A DNA stretch of 64,000 bases from Voacanga thouarsii (lineage: Eukaryota; Streptophyta; Magnoliopsida; Gentianales; Apocynaceae): contig JANUWF010002120.1 of NCBI GenBank assembly GCA_026120185.1, positions 620,001-684,000 of the forward strand. The letters are read 5' to 3'. The notes under the pieces are model-generated. The model saw only the letters and a list, made by a program, of their open reading frames with translations, had not been told where the DNA came from and did not search any database. Position numbers and translations under genes: made by a program. Positions 12,035-23,740 of the stretch are shown in pieces (the stretch's first letter is position 1; the number at the start of each line of letters is the position of its first letter).

Positions 12035-14938
12035 ATGAGAAGAGACTGGTTCACTGAGGAGAAGTTCAATGAAGTTAGATAATATTTGTGCTCATCTAAT
12101 GAAGATGTTCCAGCTAATGTGGGTGAATCAACTCAAAACTCAGTAAACTTGGGTAGTGAGGTAACTGAAGCTCTAGCATTGGATATTGAGGACATTTCCA
12201 TGAATAAAAGTAAGCCTCCAGCAACTATCACTGATATGGCCTTGATTGATAAGTTGGACTACTTGGATGATGGGTTATGTGCATCAGCTTCAAACGTGCA
12301 GTTATTAGCAGCCAGATTTGTAGGAAAAGAGCTGACTGTGAATGACCAACAGGGCTTGCAGTTGCTAGAAACTCACATTCCTACTGATTGTGACTAAAAT
12401 GTAGGAGGTGAATATGTTGCTGCATTTGATGCAGATGAACACTTTCTGGACTTTGAGTATGATCTTTTTTATGAGGAAAATGAGGAGCTACTTAAACAGA
12501 TTGTTGATTAGGGGATGGCTGATTTTGAGACAAATGTGAAGTTAGAAGTTCAAAGATAGCGTGTTTTGCCTACACAAGGGGAAGAAGAGCTGACTCAACA
12601 AGAAGGTTGGGTGGAAACACAAGTTTCCAGATTAACTGATGCATCTTCTTCAAGATTTAGTGACATTCAACAACCTGGCATCTAACGAAACAAGGGAGGA
12701 GGTCTACGTAGGGCCCAAAAACCCTATTTACTGAATCCAGATGAGTGGGATGAAGAACAAAGGGAATTTGGCAAAGTTGCTGAACAATTGCATTGTTCTA
12801 GTAATGGCAGTGATGATTTAGACAGAGAATACTTCAAACCACTGTCATTAAATAAAGAGGTGGTTATGGAGGAGTACATTGACCAGTGGCCAGTATTCCA
12901 TGCAGCAAGAGATATGGAGGACCCTCTGTTTGAAGAAGGTTTAATTTTTAAGACAAAGGGAGAATTAAAAAGTGCTATCATACATCATGGGGTCAAATGG
13001 GGTAGGAGAATTGTGCTCAAGAAAAATGACATAGTTAGAGTGAGGGAAGTTTGCAAAGGAAGAAACTGTGATTGGCTATTATACGCACATAGGGTGGAAG
13101 AAACTTTAAGTTTCCAAATCCAAACACTGCAATCCAAGCATTCATGTGCAAGATCTACACGCCATACTCTTGCTTCTACAAGGTTTATTACAATAAAATA
13201 TATTGATGATTTCAGAAGCGAACAGGATGTGAATCCAGTTGGATTTCAAGAAAATGTGCTTGAACAGCTGAATTTGAACATTTCATGACACAAGGTTTAT
13301 AAAGTTAAGGTAGAAGCTAAGTTGCAGATCGAAGAAAAATTTAAGGACTAGTACAAGCTTCTAAATGACTATTGCGAGGAGATTAGGAGAAGTAACTTCG
13401 GTAGCACCATTTACGTTAACATTAATGAGGATGAGTAAACAGGTGAAAAAGTTTTTCGCAGAATCTATGTGTGTTTGGTAGCACTAAGAGAGGGTTTTTT
13501 AAGAGGTTGTAGAAGGCTGGTTAGATTGGATGGGACTTTTTTGAAAGGTCCCCATCCTGAAATTTTGTTGACTGCTATTGGCGTTGATGCAAACAATGGC
13601 ATTTATCCTATTCCTTATGCCGTTGTTGAGGTTGAAACCAGCTCATCTTGGACTTGGTTCATGGAGGAACTGATTGAAGATTTGAACATTCATAAACAAG
13701 AGGATTGGTGCTTCATATCCGATAGACAAAAGGTGCTTTTCCATTTGGATTTATTGATAGAAAAGCATATCAAATAGTTTAGAGACTAACTTTGTTTTTT
13801 TGTTTTTTGTTTTGTTGTTGTTTTTTAGGGATTGGGCCAAGCTATTGTAAAACTACTGCCCTATGTAGAATACAGGCACTATAGTAGGCATCTACATAAT
13901 AACTTCAAGTAAAAACACCCGAGAGATGCTTTGAATAACATGATGTGGAAATGTTCAAAGACAACATACCCTAACAAGTTTGAGAGTGAGATGCAACTGT
14001 TGAAGGAGTTTGATGAAGCTACTCAAGCTTGGTTGTGTAAGCATACACACCCTAGATATTGGAGTAGATCCCATTTCCAAACACAAACTTAGTGTGATGT
14101 ATTGTTGAATGACCATAGCTAGACATTCAATAGGTAAATATTGAATGCAAGGTCCAATCCCATACTTAGTTTACTTGAAAGAGTCCGTGTGTACCTAATG
14201 TTAAGACTTCAATTGAGAAGGTCGTGGGTTCAGAGGCAAAAGGGCAAGATCTGCACAAGGCGTAAAAAGAGGATTGGGAAGCTGGTTGAGGAGTCAGCCC
14301 ATTATATTGCTGAGTACACCGGTGGTTACAAGTTCCTAGTTAAGGAGACCAAAACTTCAGAGCAATTTTTGATTAACATAGAAAAATGATGTTGCACTTG
14401 CAAGAAATTGAAACTTTCTGGTATCCCTTGCAAGCATGGTATTTCAGCTATTGGGTATGAAGGTAATGTACTAAAAGACTATTTTGATGGATATTACAGC
14501 ATTGATTCATATAGAAAGGCTTATGAGCCAGTCATAAATTCTTGCAATGGACTAAATAATTGGCCAACAAGCATATTACCAAAATTGAAACCTCTTGTGG
14601 CCCTGAAGCTTCCCGGTAGGCCTAAAAAGAAGAGAAAGTTAGAAGAAGGGGAGAAGGCTTGTAAAGTTATAGCTATTGGTGCAAGAAAGCTTTCAAGAGC
14701 GGGTTTAGGAAACTGAAGTGTAGGTGTTGTGGCTATTCTGGTCATAATGTTAGAAAGTGCCCACAAAAGTCATGGAAAAGAAAATGTTGATAAAGATATG
14801 GAAAAGAACAAAGCTGAAAAGGATGGTGAGATCCAGCACAATCAATGTACCCGGAACTTGAATAAGTATGGTAGATGTGGACAAGTGGGCCATAATAGAA
14901 GGTCGTGTAATGGCCAAGTTCCTATTACAAATACATAA
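12035..14938 (+). pseudogene. MURA-like MULE transposase, decayed
   Basis: One reading frame runs from the ATG at 12035 to 14716 once a 96 bp intron is removed. It is broken by in-frame stops, for example at 12080, 12395 and 13286. Domains in order: an acidic N-terminal region; a MuDR-type DNA-binding domain at about 12950-13200 (GVKWGRRIVLKKND, then CKGRNCDWLLYAH); the catalytic MULE domain from 13480, with the first Asp in RLDGTFLKG (13529-13531) and the second in SDRQK (13721-13723); a SWIM zinc finger at about 14390-14455 (CTCKK ... GIPCKHG); and, after a -1 shift near 14700, a CCHC knuckle RCCGYSGHNVRKC. A second knuckle near 14870 has lost its first Cys. The protein would cut and join element ends in the nucleus; here it is dead. 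Confidence 0.88.
13733..13828 (+). other. Intron of the MULE transposase gene
   Basis: The frame reads SDRQK at 13721, then GT (13733) through a T-rich tract to AG (13828), then GLGQAIVKLLPYVEY. Removing the 96 bases joins the conserved SDRQKG motif in frame (phase 0). Reading through would add non-homologous sequence and stops. Confidence 0.8.
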
Positions 14939-15251
14939 AGGTTCACATGACCATGAACTAGTAAAGGAATCTATTGAAAATGCATGAAGTTATGTAGCCA
15001 GTCACTTAGTTTTAAGGTAGTTTGCTGACTTTGTATTCAATTTAAGCATAGTTTTTTCTATTATCCTCAATGCTGACTTTTTATTTTTTTTTAATACTTT
15101 TTTTGGGACTGTGCTCCTACTATTTCCATTTAAACATCTTACAGTAAAGAAGATAACAACAACATAGGGGAACTGGATGTTACAGTTCATATTTTAGGTT
15201 GTTGAAGGAACGCAACGAAGAGAAAATGAAGATTAAAATTCATAGTTTTAG

Positions 15252-15580
15252 GTTATGTAATGATACCAGAGTGTATATATGTTAACTAGGGTATTTTTGG
15301 AAGTAGTATTATTTTTTGAGTTGCTTATGCCCTATGTAGAAGTAGCTATTGACTTCAAGTTTTTTGCTGTCATATGGAATTTGTTGTGTAATGATGCCAG
15401 TGTGTATATATGTTAATTAGGTTGTTTTTGGAAGTAGTTGGGGTTTCAGAGTTGCTTATTACCTATATGTAGCAGCTATTTACTTCAGGTTTTTTGCTGG
15501 CTAACGAAATTTGTGTTGGCTAATAGAATTTGTGTTGTTGGCTAATGGAATTTGTGTTGCCTACTAGAATTTTTGATGGC
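15252..15580. repeat. Direct repeats in the MULE 3' region
   Basis: A 131 bp unit containing 'gtgtatatatgttaa' and 'ttttggaagtag' begins near 15252 and again near 15383. It is followed by three to four copies of a 20-23 bp phrase 'ggctaatggaatttgtgtt' to about 15580. No coding frame. Confidence 0.75.
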
Positions 15581-17122
15581 TAATGTTATTGTTGGAATTT
15601 TTATTTTTGAATGTTGGATTGGTTTTGGTAGTATTGCTAGATTATTCTATATTTGTGAAACCAGATATCCTGTTGCATGTTCTGTCCTGCTGTTAGTTTT
15701 CCTAGGTGAAAGAGAGATGCATTTGACTTGTGATAGATCTTTTTGCCAAAACATGGTCCATTGAAACTTTTCACTTTTATATGCTCTTCTGGTCTTGGAT
15801 TCCCAAGTGTCTTTACACTTTAGCTTTAGTTACAAATTTGCAGTAGTCAAAGGAAAATATTGAAAGAAAATGATCACTTTATCACATCAACAAATCTTTT
15901 CCTTTTCCATTTTCATTTGTAATCCAATGGATATTTTTAATATTTTACAATGTTGTTAGATGTTTTTTTTTTTTTTTTGTAACACAATGCATCAAAAGTT
16001 TACTTGGAAATGCACAATGAAACTAGCGAATGAGGCAGAGTGAAACTATAGATTGCTTCTTCTTCTGATTAATCAACTACAAAACAGATTTTATAGATTC
16101 ACTAGAAAATCAAGTAAATGGTCTCTTTCTATTCTTAATTCATCTAGAATCTATTGATTTCCAATTTTTACAACTTTAGAGCTAGCTAAATCTACTACTG
16201 GTTTGTACTTCCAAATCTTCTAGGCTCTCCAAATCAAAATTGATTACTTCTTTATAGCCAACAAAAAAAAAAAAAAAAGTATATGAGAGGCAGAGCAATC
16301 AGCATTCCAAATATCACACTGCAATTTTGAATCAAAATTGTAGATGAGAAAAAATTAATAAAATGCTTGAATTTGAGCACTATAAAAAAAACAAAAACAA
16401 AAACAAAAACAGAGAAGATGGAGAGTGATGTCTTTAAGATTTTACATGTCTAAATCCATCTAAAACACATACAAAAGTCACCAACAATCCAGCAAGGCAC
16501 AAATGCCAGCACATCTCTCACAGTGACATCAGACTACTAATTTTGGGATCTAACCACCCTTATGAATTCAAGAACTTCTACCCAAATATTATTAGCAGCA
16601 CAATGCACGACAAGATCATCAACGTCTTATTCCAACAAGAAGCCTTATCATTTCTCATTAGCTCATTCCTTTCCCCTTCAAGCCTTCTAATCCTCCTTAA
16701 TAATCTAAAAATAACCACCTTAGATCTGTCAAATATTTCTAGATCAAGCCAAACCTAGAACCGACGGCCACCATTTGACTACGGTGAAGGAAGCAAAAAA
16801 AAAAAAAAAAAAAAAAAAGGGTAGTCGCACCGAAGGAAATTTTTCATTCTAATAATGATAGAAGCAGTACATACTCGAGGTAGCTCGCACCGAAGGAATC
16901 GCCTTCTAGGATTAGCATCTGTCCAAGTAGTTAACATTATTGCTGGTCTTTTACAGTAGCAATTAGAAGAATGATTTGAATTGAAAGCTCTATTTTGCAC
17001 AACTGAAGATATTGAAGACATGATATTTTTTTTCCCTAGCCACTAACCGGACCTTGAATCCACTGCTTTGCAAGCACAAGAAGAGAGGAGAACAAACATA
17101 TATCCGTAGGTGGTGAGTTGAT

Positions 17123-17303
17123 AAGCGAAGTTTCAAAATTGCCCTTACCTTTTGACGGGAGTAGTGACGGTAACGGTCAAAATGACATTTTTAGTTAAAA
17201 AATATTTTGTAAAGGACCTAACTAATTGAAAATAAAGAAGGGGGACCTAACCTTCCAAAACAAAAAAAAAAAAAATTTAAGGGACTAAAATGGCTAATTT
17301 TCT
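17123..17303 (-). repeat. MULE right terminal inverted repeat
   Basis: The reverse complement begins AAGAAAATTAGCCATTTTAG and follows the left repeat phrase by phrase, with point differences and a variable poly-T tract. It is followed by the second target duplication at 17304-17313. Confidence 0.87.
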
Positions 17304-17313
17304 TGTTCTTTAT
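17304..17313. repeat. Target-site duplication of the MULE, right copy
   Basis: TGTTCTTTAT, identical to 6011-6020. The DNA to its right (17314-17684) is AT-rich with a (TA)n run near 17645-17672 and shows no gene. Confidence 0.85.
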
Positions 17314-17644
17314 TTACTTGGAGCATATCTTATTTCAAGATGGAATATTTATTTTTGTAGTACTTATTTTTCTATCCTATTTATTTTTATTTCAAATTTT
17401 ATTTAATATCTTATTTATACACAAATTATCTTATTTTCACCTAAAATTTTCTTTAAAAAAGGTAATCCCAAATAAATAGATTTATGGAATTCTAATTAGA
17501 ATTTTGAACTCTTTATTTTTCTTATAAATTAATATATACCAATTCTATCTACTATAATTTTTGTTTGAAACTAAATACAACTAAATTGAAACAAATACAA
17601 GAAAGAATTCAAATTGAAAAATATATAATATATATATAATAGAA

Positions 17645-17681
<37 letters not shown>

Positions 17682-17684
17682 GTT

Positions 17685-17807
17685 AAATAGTGATATGAGA
17701 AATTTAAAATATTGTATTAAATGATAGTTTTTATCCATTGGGTTGAATAGATATTATATACTTAAATTGTGACTAATAAATTTGTTATAATTAATTTATC
17801 TATGAAT
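17685..17807 (+). pseudogene. Older copia RT fossil, part upstream of the nested copia
   Basis: Translation from about 17691 gives YEKFKILY, then TNKFVIINLSMN up to 17807. The family reads a W.EKF block and then VxICLYVDD at this place. The catalytic YVDD has decayed to SMND when the sequence is joined across the insertion at 17808-23323. Several stops are present. The rest of the RT domain continues at 23329. Confidence 0.65.
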
Positions 17808-18325
17808 TGTTAGGAAAATAAATAAAGAACAAACTTTGATGCGTGATTACACTATCTTGAGTATAATATTGTCTTGCTTATCAAAACAAGTTACCCCAAG
17901 ATACAATAAAGTTTCGTGAGAAATTTAAATAGAAATAGAAAAACTAGATAATACCTGTAAAACTTCTACAATTTTTATAACTTTTTAATGGTTACCAACT
18001 GAGAAGTTACAACCCTTTGAAAAAGTCTTTATTCAAATGTTACAACGCTTTGAAAGAGTCTTTATTCAAAAGTTATATCTCTTAAGAAAAGTTATATCCC
18101 TTAAGAAATATTAATTCGGGAAAAATATAAAAAGAAAGTCTTTTTAAACAAGCCCAAGTGCCTTTTTAATATAGATAAATATAATTATAAAATAGACTAA
18201 CTAAAGAGTCAAGCCCATGTCCATTGAGAGCACTTTAGACACTACTTCTTGTGCACAACTACTAATAAAGAGCTTTAAGACCTTTCTTTTCCAATGTGGG
18301 ATATGATTAAACAAATTATCTATCA
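17808..18325 (-). repeat. 3' LTR of the copia element
   Basis: 518 bp, matching 22838-23323 throughout. It carries an extra 36 bp tandem copy of an 'aaccctttgaaaaagtcttt' segment near 18010-18060, which explains its greater length. Confidence 0.92.
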
Positions 18326-18782
18326 TTCCCCCACTAGTTTATTCATACAGGTAATTATTTTTCAAAATAAACATAATGCATATAAGAAAGTATCTAAAAG
18401 ATTAAACTTTCAATTAGTATAGTATTTTAGGATGCTAATGGTGTACATGGTGTCCTAGGATTAAACTAAAACACCTTTTGTTAGGATCGGAAATACCACA
18501 CACGTTATATTTTCTTTTTCTATTAAATTTCTTGATTTACTTCTAGCACTATAAATGGCCTTATGCTAGCAATCCATTTTCTATGAATATTTACAAGAAT
18601 AAATCCATTTAAATTCTTGTTGAAGCGACACCACTTCATATTCATATAGGTGGAGTTTATTTATAGAAAAACTCCATTAAGAGTATAAACTCATCCTCTC
18701 TACTAATCATCACTAACAACCATCACTTTTTGTATGGAACTTGATTTAGTGATATAATAAGACACATACCAACAACCTGTTA

Positions 18783-21683
18783 TTACCCTTTAAACTTCAA
18801 CAAATAACCGATTTGATTAAGTGAAGTTGGTTTACCGTTATTGGTGTCTAAAGGATTATATTTTAGTCCCATACTATAAGTAGTCTCCCAGACTTTATCT
18901 CTTGGTAAAGCATTAGTAAGCGGATCTGATAAATTTGCTGCAGACTTCACATAGGAGACAGTAATAATACCATTAGATATTAACTCTCTAATATAACTGT
19001 GACGTAGACTTATATGTCTTGATTTTCCATTATATATATTACTAAAGGCATTTGACATTGTAGCCTCACTATCACAGTAGATAGTAACGGGTGGTATAGG
19101 CTACGGCCATAAGTCAACTTCAAGTAACATATTTCTTAACCATTCAGCCTATTTACCTACTGAAGCCAAAGCTATGAATTCAACTTCCATAGTTGAATGA
19201 GCAAGACACGTTTGTTTCTTAGATACCCAACTAATAGCACCACCCGCTATGGTAAATATCCAACCCGAGATTGATAATATATCACCAACTTTAGCAATCC
19301 AACTAGCATCAGAATAGCCTTCTAGTACAGTAGGAAAATTAGAATAACATAATTGTACTTTTGCGGTTCTTTTCAGATAACCAAGTACTCTTTCAACCGC
19401 TTTCCAATGAGCCATACTTGGATTGCTTGTAAATCTTGATAATTTACTCACTGTAAAGGCAATATCAGGTCTTGTGCAACACATAGCATACATCAAGCTT
19501 CCTATAACACTAGCATACTTCAATTGTTCTATTGATCTAGCATCATTTTTTACCAGTTTAACACTAGTATCATATGGAGTATTATATTCTTTAATATTTA
19601 AGAATTTATATTTATTCAAGAGCTTCTCTATATAGTGAGTTTGATTTAACATAAATCCATTATCATGTTTGGTAACTTTAATTTCCAAAATTGTATCCAC
19701 TTCTTTAAGATCTTTCATATTAAAAGTAAAAGTAAGAAACCTTTTTGTTTCATTTATACCAAGAATATTTGTACAAAAAATAAGTATATCATCTACATAG
19801 AGACATATATTTACTCCATAATCATTAGTAAATTTAGAATAGATGCATTTATCAGCTGTATTATGTCTAAAACCATAAGATAAAATTTTTGAATCGAACT
19901 TGTCATGCCATTATTTTAGAGCTTGTTTGAGACCATATAAAGATTTTATAAGTTTGCATACTTTATTTTCATTACCAGGAAGTACAAAACCTTCTGGTTG
20001 TTCCATGTAAACTTCTTCTTTCAAATCTCCATTTAAAAAAGCAGTTTTGACATCCATTTGGTGAACACATAATTTATAAATAGAAGTTAAGGCAAATAAA
20101 ACTCTAATAGATGTTATTCTTGCTACAGGTGCATATGTTTCAAAATAATCTAGCCATTTTTTCTGTGTAAATCCTTTAGCTACTAACATAGCTTTAAAGG
20201 TTTGTAAAGTACCATCTGAATTATATTTCTTTCTAAAAACCCATTTATTTTTAATGGGGTTTGAACTGGGAGGTGAGTAAACTAGAACCCATGTATTATT
20301 AGCCATAATTGAATCCATTTCATCATTTATAGCTTCTTGCCAAAAGGCAGCATCTCTAGAAGCTAAAGCTTCCTTAAATGTTTTTGGTTCATCATCAACA
20401 TTTGATATCTCCATTAGCCTTATAATTTTTTCTCTACTTTCTTCAACTAGAAAAGTTATATGATCAGGAGATATAAAATCAGAAACAAGATGTTTAATTT
20501 TTCTTTGCCTTTGACTTTTCCTTGATTCAGATGGTTCATCAAATTCTTTTCTTTTATTAGAATTCGAATCTAATTTATTGTGCTCTTCTATATGACCACG
20601 TAACATATTATCACGTACAAAGATGTTTTCAAAGAATTCTACATGAATAGACTCTACAATAACATTAGATTCCAAATCAAGTAAATGATATGCTTTTGAA
20701 TTTTGAGCATAACCAACAAAAACAGATTTTATACCTCTTGTACCAAGGTTTTGTCTTTGAGAATCAGGAAGTCGATAGTATGCTATACACCCCCACACTT
20801 TCAAATACTTTAAATTTGGCTTCCTTCCATTCCAGACTTCATATGGTGAAATATGAATCTTCTTTGAAGGAATTCTATTGAGAATATAGCATGCAGTAAG
20901 AACTGCTTCTCCCCATAAGTTGAATGGTAATTTAGCATTTAATATCATTGCATTTACCATGTCAATTAGTGTTCTATTTTTCCTTTCAGCCAATCCATTT
21001 TGTTGGGGTGTAAAAGGAGGTGTTCTTTGGTGAATTATACCATGATCTTCACAGAACTTATCAAATTCACCAGAAAAGTATTCTCCTCCTCTATCACTTC
21101 TTAACATTTTAATTTTTCATTCCTTTTGATTCTCTACCTTAGCCTTAAATTCTTTAAAAACACTAAGTGCTTCATCTTTGGTTCTTAACAAATAAACATG
21201 TGCATAACGAGAACAATCGTCTATAAAAGTAATCAAGTATCTTTTACCTTATCTAGTTAATTTTCCATTTAATTCACAAATATCTGAATGAATCAAATCT
21301 ATCATTTTATGCATATGTTCTGCTTTAGGAAATGGTTTCCTAGTAATTTTAGCTTGTGCAAATATTTCACATTTATCTAAAGAATCATACTTACAAGAAA
21401 TATAATCATGATTAGTTGTGTATTTCAAAGTAGAATAATTTAAATGTCCTAAACGAGCATGCCAAAGATCAGAAGACTCAATAATATAAGTAGAACCAAT
21501 ATTGATTTCATTAACGCTTAATTTGAACAAGCCATCAAGGGTGTAACCCTTTCCTACAAACACACCATTTTTGGTGATCACAACCTTATCAGATTCTATT
21601 ACAATCTTAAAGCCTCTTTTGCTCAGCAAACTAGCAGAAACAAGATTCCTTTTAACATCAGGAACATGAAAAACAATCACCAA
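18783..21683 (-). pseudogene. copia pol: protease end, integrase, RT, RNase H
   Basis: From 21683 leftward: the end of protease (FHVPDVKRNLVSAS); integrase with LWHARLGHL and a zinc site whose second Cys is Phe (KCEIFAQAK); catalytic Asp in LIHSD, then SDRGGEY and the Glu in NGLAERKNR; RT from about 20390 (NNTWVLV, KNKWVF, HQMDVKTAFLNGDL); the active-site LYVDDIL intact near 19795; RNase H from about 19330 (GYSDASW, then ISWVSKKQT). Stops interrupt at about 21247, 21112, 19910, 19148 and 19096, most explicable as CAA, CGA or GAA codons turned to stops. The open part 19911-21107 is the longest frame of the window. In an intact element this polyprotein copies RNA to DNA and inserts it. Confidence 0.9.
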
Positions 21684-21709
21684 GGTGAGCTTTTGTCCTG
21701 AAGTGAATT

Positions 21710-22813
21710 TCAGACAACAGTTCCTTTACCAAACACGTGAACCGGTGCTTGATTACCCATAAAGACCTCAGCATCATCTTTTATATAAGTATTGAATAGA
21801 TCTTTGTTGTTGCACACATGAATGGTTGCACCGAAATCAAGGAAAAACTCAGAAGAACAAGTGAAAGCAACTGAATTTATTTCAGTAACCATGGCTACCA
21901 ACCTTTCTTCAATAACGAAGTTTGCCTCTTTGGTAACGCCAGTATTAGTATTAACACTGGTATCTACTTTCTTCTCTTCACTCTTCTTAAAGCTATATTC
22001 TTTAATGTAGTGACCTTTCTTTCCACAATGGAAACATGTCAGGTTCCTTTTGTTGTTGTTCTTCTTGAATGACTTGGTTTGGATCTTAAGATGTTTCTGA
22101 AATTTGTTTCCAGATTTTGCTCCTACAACATTTACTTGCAATTTTGTATTCGAATTTTCAACAACATTTTTCTGCAATTTCTCTTCTCTTATACGAGTTT
22201 CACACTCAATCTGTAGATGAGTCTGAAATTGCACGAGAGTCAAACTCTCTAGTTGTAACAGAATCTTCTTTTTGTAGCCGTTCCAAGAGGGAGGCAATTT
22301 GGACAAAATTGCACCAATTTGTAGTGCATCAGGAATACAAACTTCCAAATCCCTTAATCTGGAAACTAAAATTTGAAGTTCATGGACTTGATCCATGACT
22401 GGCTTGTCATCAGTCATTCTAAAATCAAAATAATTTAAAGTAAGGAATTTGTCCATACCTTTCTTTTCATTCTGATATTTAGTCTCCAAAGCAATCCAGA
22501 TGTCCTTTGGAGTTTGGAGTGCAGCATAGAGATCATGCAGACGATCTGTCAGAGAATTTAGAATAAGTCCATGTCAAATCAATTGATCATCTTTACATTT
22601 CTTCCGTTCAGCCTTCAATCCATCACTGTCTTCCGGTGTTGGTGCAGGAAGAGCCTCTAGGGACGGACCAAGAATATAGAGAACTTTCTGTGTCGCTAGA
22701 AGAAATCTCATCTTGCCTTTCCATCTTGTGAAATTCGTTCCATTGAATTGATTCAGTTTGATAGCATCTTGTTGTGTTAACAATTTCATCGTTGCAGCAT
22801 TCATCAATGCCAT
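21710..22813 (-). pseudogene. copia gag with start of protease
   Basis: The ATG at 22813 lies only 24 bases inside the 5' LTR. The N-terminus (LNQFNGTNFTRWKGKMRFLL) is the conserved copia gag start. The frame is open to 21710 except for one in-frame TGA at 22571-22573, where the family has Arg (CGA to TGA). A CCHC zinc knuckle at about 22000-22045 reads CFHCGKKGHYIKEY, so its last Cys has become Tyr. The protease catalytic triplet near 21838 reads DFGA where active enzymes have DSGA. A one-base shift near 21712 separates this frame from the rest of pol. Gag would form the cytoplasmic particle. Confidence 0.88.
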
Positions 22814-22816
22814 GGA

Positions 22817-22905
22817 AAGATAATATTACACTCAAATTGTTAGGAAAATAAATAAAGAACAAACTTTGAGGTGTGATTACACTATCTTGAGTGTAATATT
22901 ATCTT
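22817..22905 (-). promoter_or_regulatory. Self-complementary segment at the copia primer-binding position
   Basis: Directly inside the 5' LTR, AAGATAATATTACACTCAA (22817-22835, plus strand) is the exact reverse complement of 22887-22905 inside the LTR. The loop is 51 bases. The normal site begins TGG, complementary to tRNA ends in CCA, and no TGG-starting tRNA match is seen between the LTR end and the gag ATG. The 3' LTR copy of the LTR arm (17857-17875) carries two G-to-A changes. Confidence 0.7.
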
Positions 22906-23323
22906 GCTTATCAAAATAAGTTACCCCAGGATACAACAAAGTTTCGTGAGAAATTTAAATAGAAATAGAGAAAACCAGATAATACTTGTAAAACTTTTGC
23001 AGTTTTTATAACTTCTTAATGGTTACTAATTGAGAAGTTACAACCCTTTGAAAGAGTCTTTATCCAAAAGTTATATCTCTTAAGAAAAGTTATATCCCTT
23101 AAGAAACATTAATTCGGGAAAATTATAAAAAGAAAGTCTTTTTAAACAAGCCCAAGTGCCCTTTTAATATATATAAATATAATTATAAAATGGACTAACT
23201 AAAGAGTCAAGCCCATGTCCATTGAGAGCACTTTAGACACTACTTCTTGTGCACAACTACTAATAAAGGGCTTTAAGACCTTTCTTTTCCAATGTGGGAT
23301 ATGATTGAACAAATTATCTATCA
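22838..23323 (-). repeat. 5' LTR of the copia element
   Basis: 486 bp direct repeat of 17808-18325, with TG..CA ends. It would carry promoter and transcription start for the minus-strand element. Confidence 0.92.
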
Positions 23324-23328
23324 TAAAT

Positions 23329-23740
23329 GACATCTTTATTTTTGGGACTAGTTTAGAAATTGCGTATGGTATTAAGCATTTCTTTTATAAAAACTTTAAG
23401 TTTGATGTGAAAGATATGGGTGAAGCAAATATAATATTGAATATTAAATTGTGAGAAGAGGTAATAATGGTATATTGTTATAAGGATATTGTACTGAGAA
23501 ACTTTTTATGAAATTTGAAAATTTTCATGTGATCCTTTGTGGGCACTTTTTATGATGCTAACATTCAATTGAAAAAGAATCAAGGTAGTCTAATTACTCA
23601 ATCAAAGCACACTTAAATTATATGCAAACTAAGTATATATACCCATAATCTTAATTATAAGTATTGTTTTGCATTAGTTAGAATAATAAAATATTTAAGA
23701 AAAAATAATGAATTATGGTATTTTGTATGATAGATATCAC
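23329..23740 (+). pseudogene. Older copia RT/RNase H fossil, part downstream of the nested copia
   Basis: Directly after the target duplication of the nested copia, translation gives DIFIFGTSLEIAYGIKHFF, then NFKFDVKDMGEANIILNIKL. In active copia RT this is the stretch after YVDD (DMLIFGT..., KDMGEADVILGIK). Further matches follow with stops and shifts: 'IQLKKNQG' near 23560 and RIIKYLRK near 23690. Upstream sequence at 17685-17807 supplies the preceding residues. Confidence 0.78.

Larger units (their letters stand above)
6021..17303 (+). mobile_element. Mutator-like element (MULE), decayed, with transposase gene
   Basis: The element is bounded by inverted repeats of about 180 bp (6021-6197 and 17123-17303) and a perfect 10 bp target duplication. 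It carries a MURA-like transposase pseudogene at 12035-14938 in the plus orientation. A 3.9 kb solo LTR (7264-11160) is inserted in it, so the original element was about 7.4 kb. The remaining DNA (6200-7263, 11161-12034, 14940-17122) holds no second recognisable gene. It shows short tandem repeats, a (CA)20 run and several poly-A tracts. Confidence 0.88.
17808..23323 (-). mobile_element. Ty1/copia retrotransposon, complete but inactivated
   Basis: Two direct LTRs (17808-18325 and 22838-23323) enclose gag and pol on the minus strand, in the copia order protease, integrase, RT, RNase H. LTR ends in element orientation are TGATAG...CCTAACA. Flanks TGAAT (17803-17807) and TAAAT (23324-23328) form a 5 bp duplication with one mismatch. 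A polypurine tract, AGTGGGGGAA on the minus strand, lies directly inside the 3' LTR at 18326. The expected tRNA primer site is missing at 22837 and is replaced by a self-complementary segment. Lineage within copia is not assigned. Confidence 0.92.

Noticed and set aside
12724..12981. Minus-strand 85-codon frame
   Set aside because: Shadow of the MULE transposase frame on the opposite strand.
16543..16758. 71-codon frame in the MULE 3' region as a second element gene (MURB-like)
   Set aside because: No similarity to a known MULE protein can be seen, and it has no conserved motifs.
19911..21107. 398-codon frame as an active host gene or functional polyprotein
   Set aside because: It is part of copia pol, bounded by stops in conserved motifs, between two LTRs.
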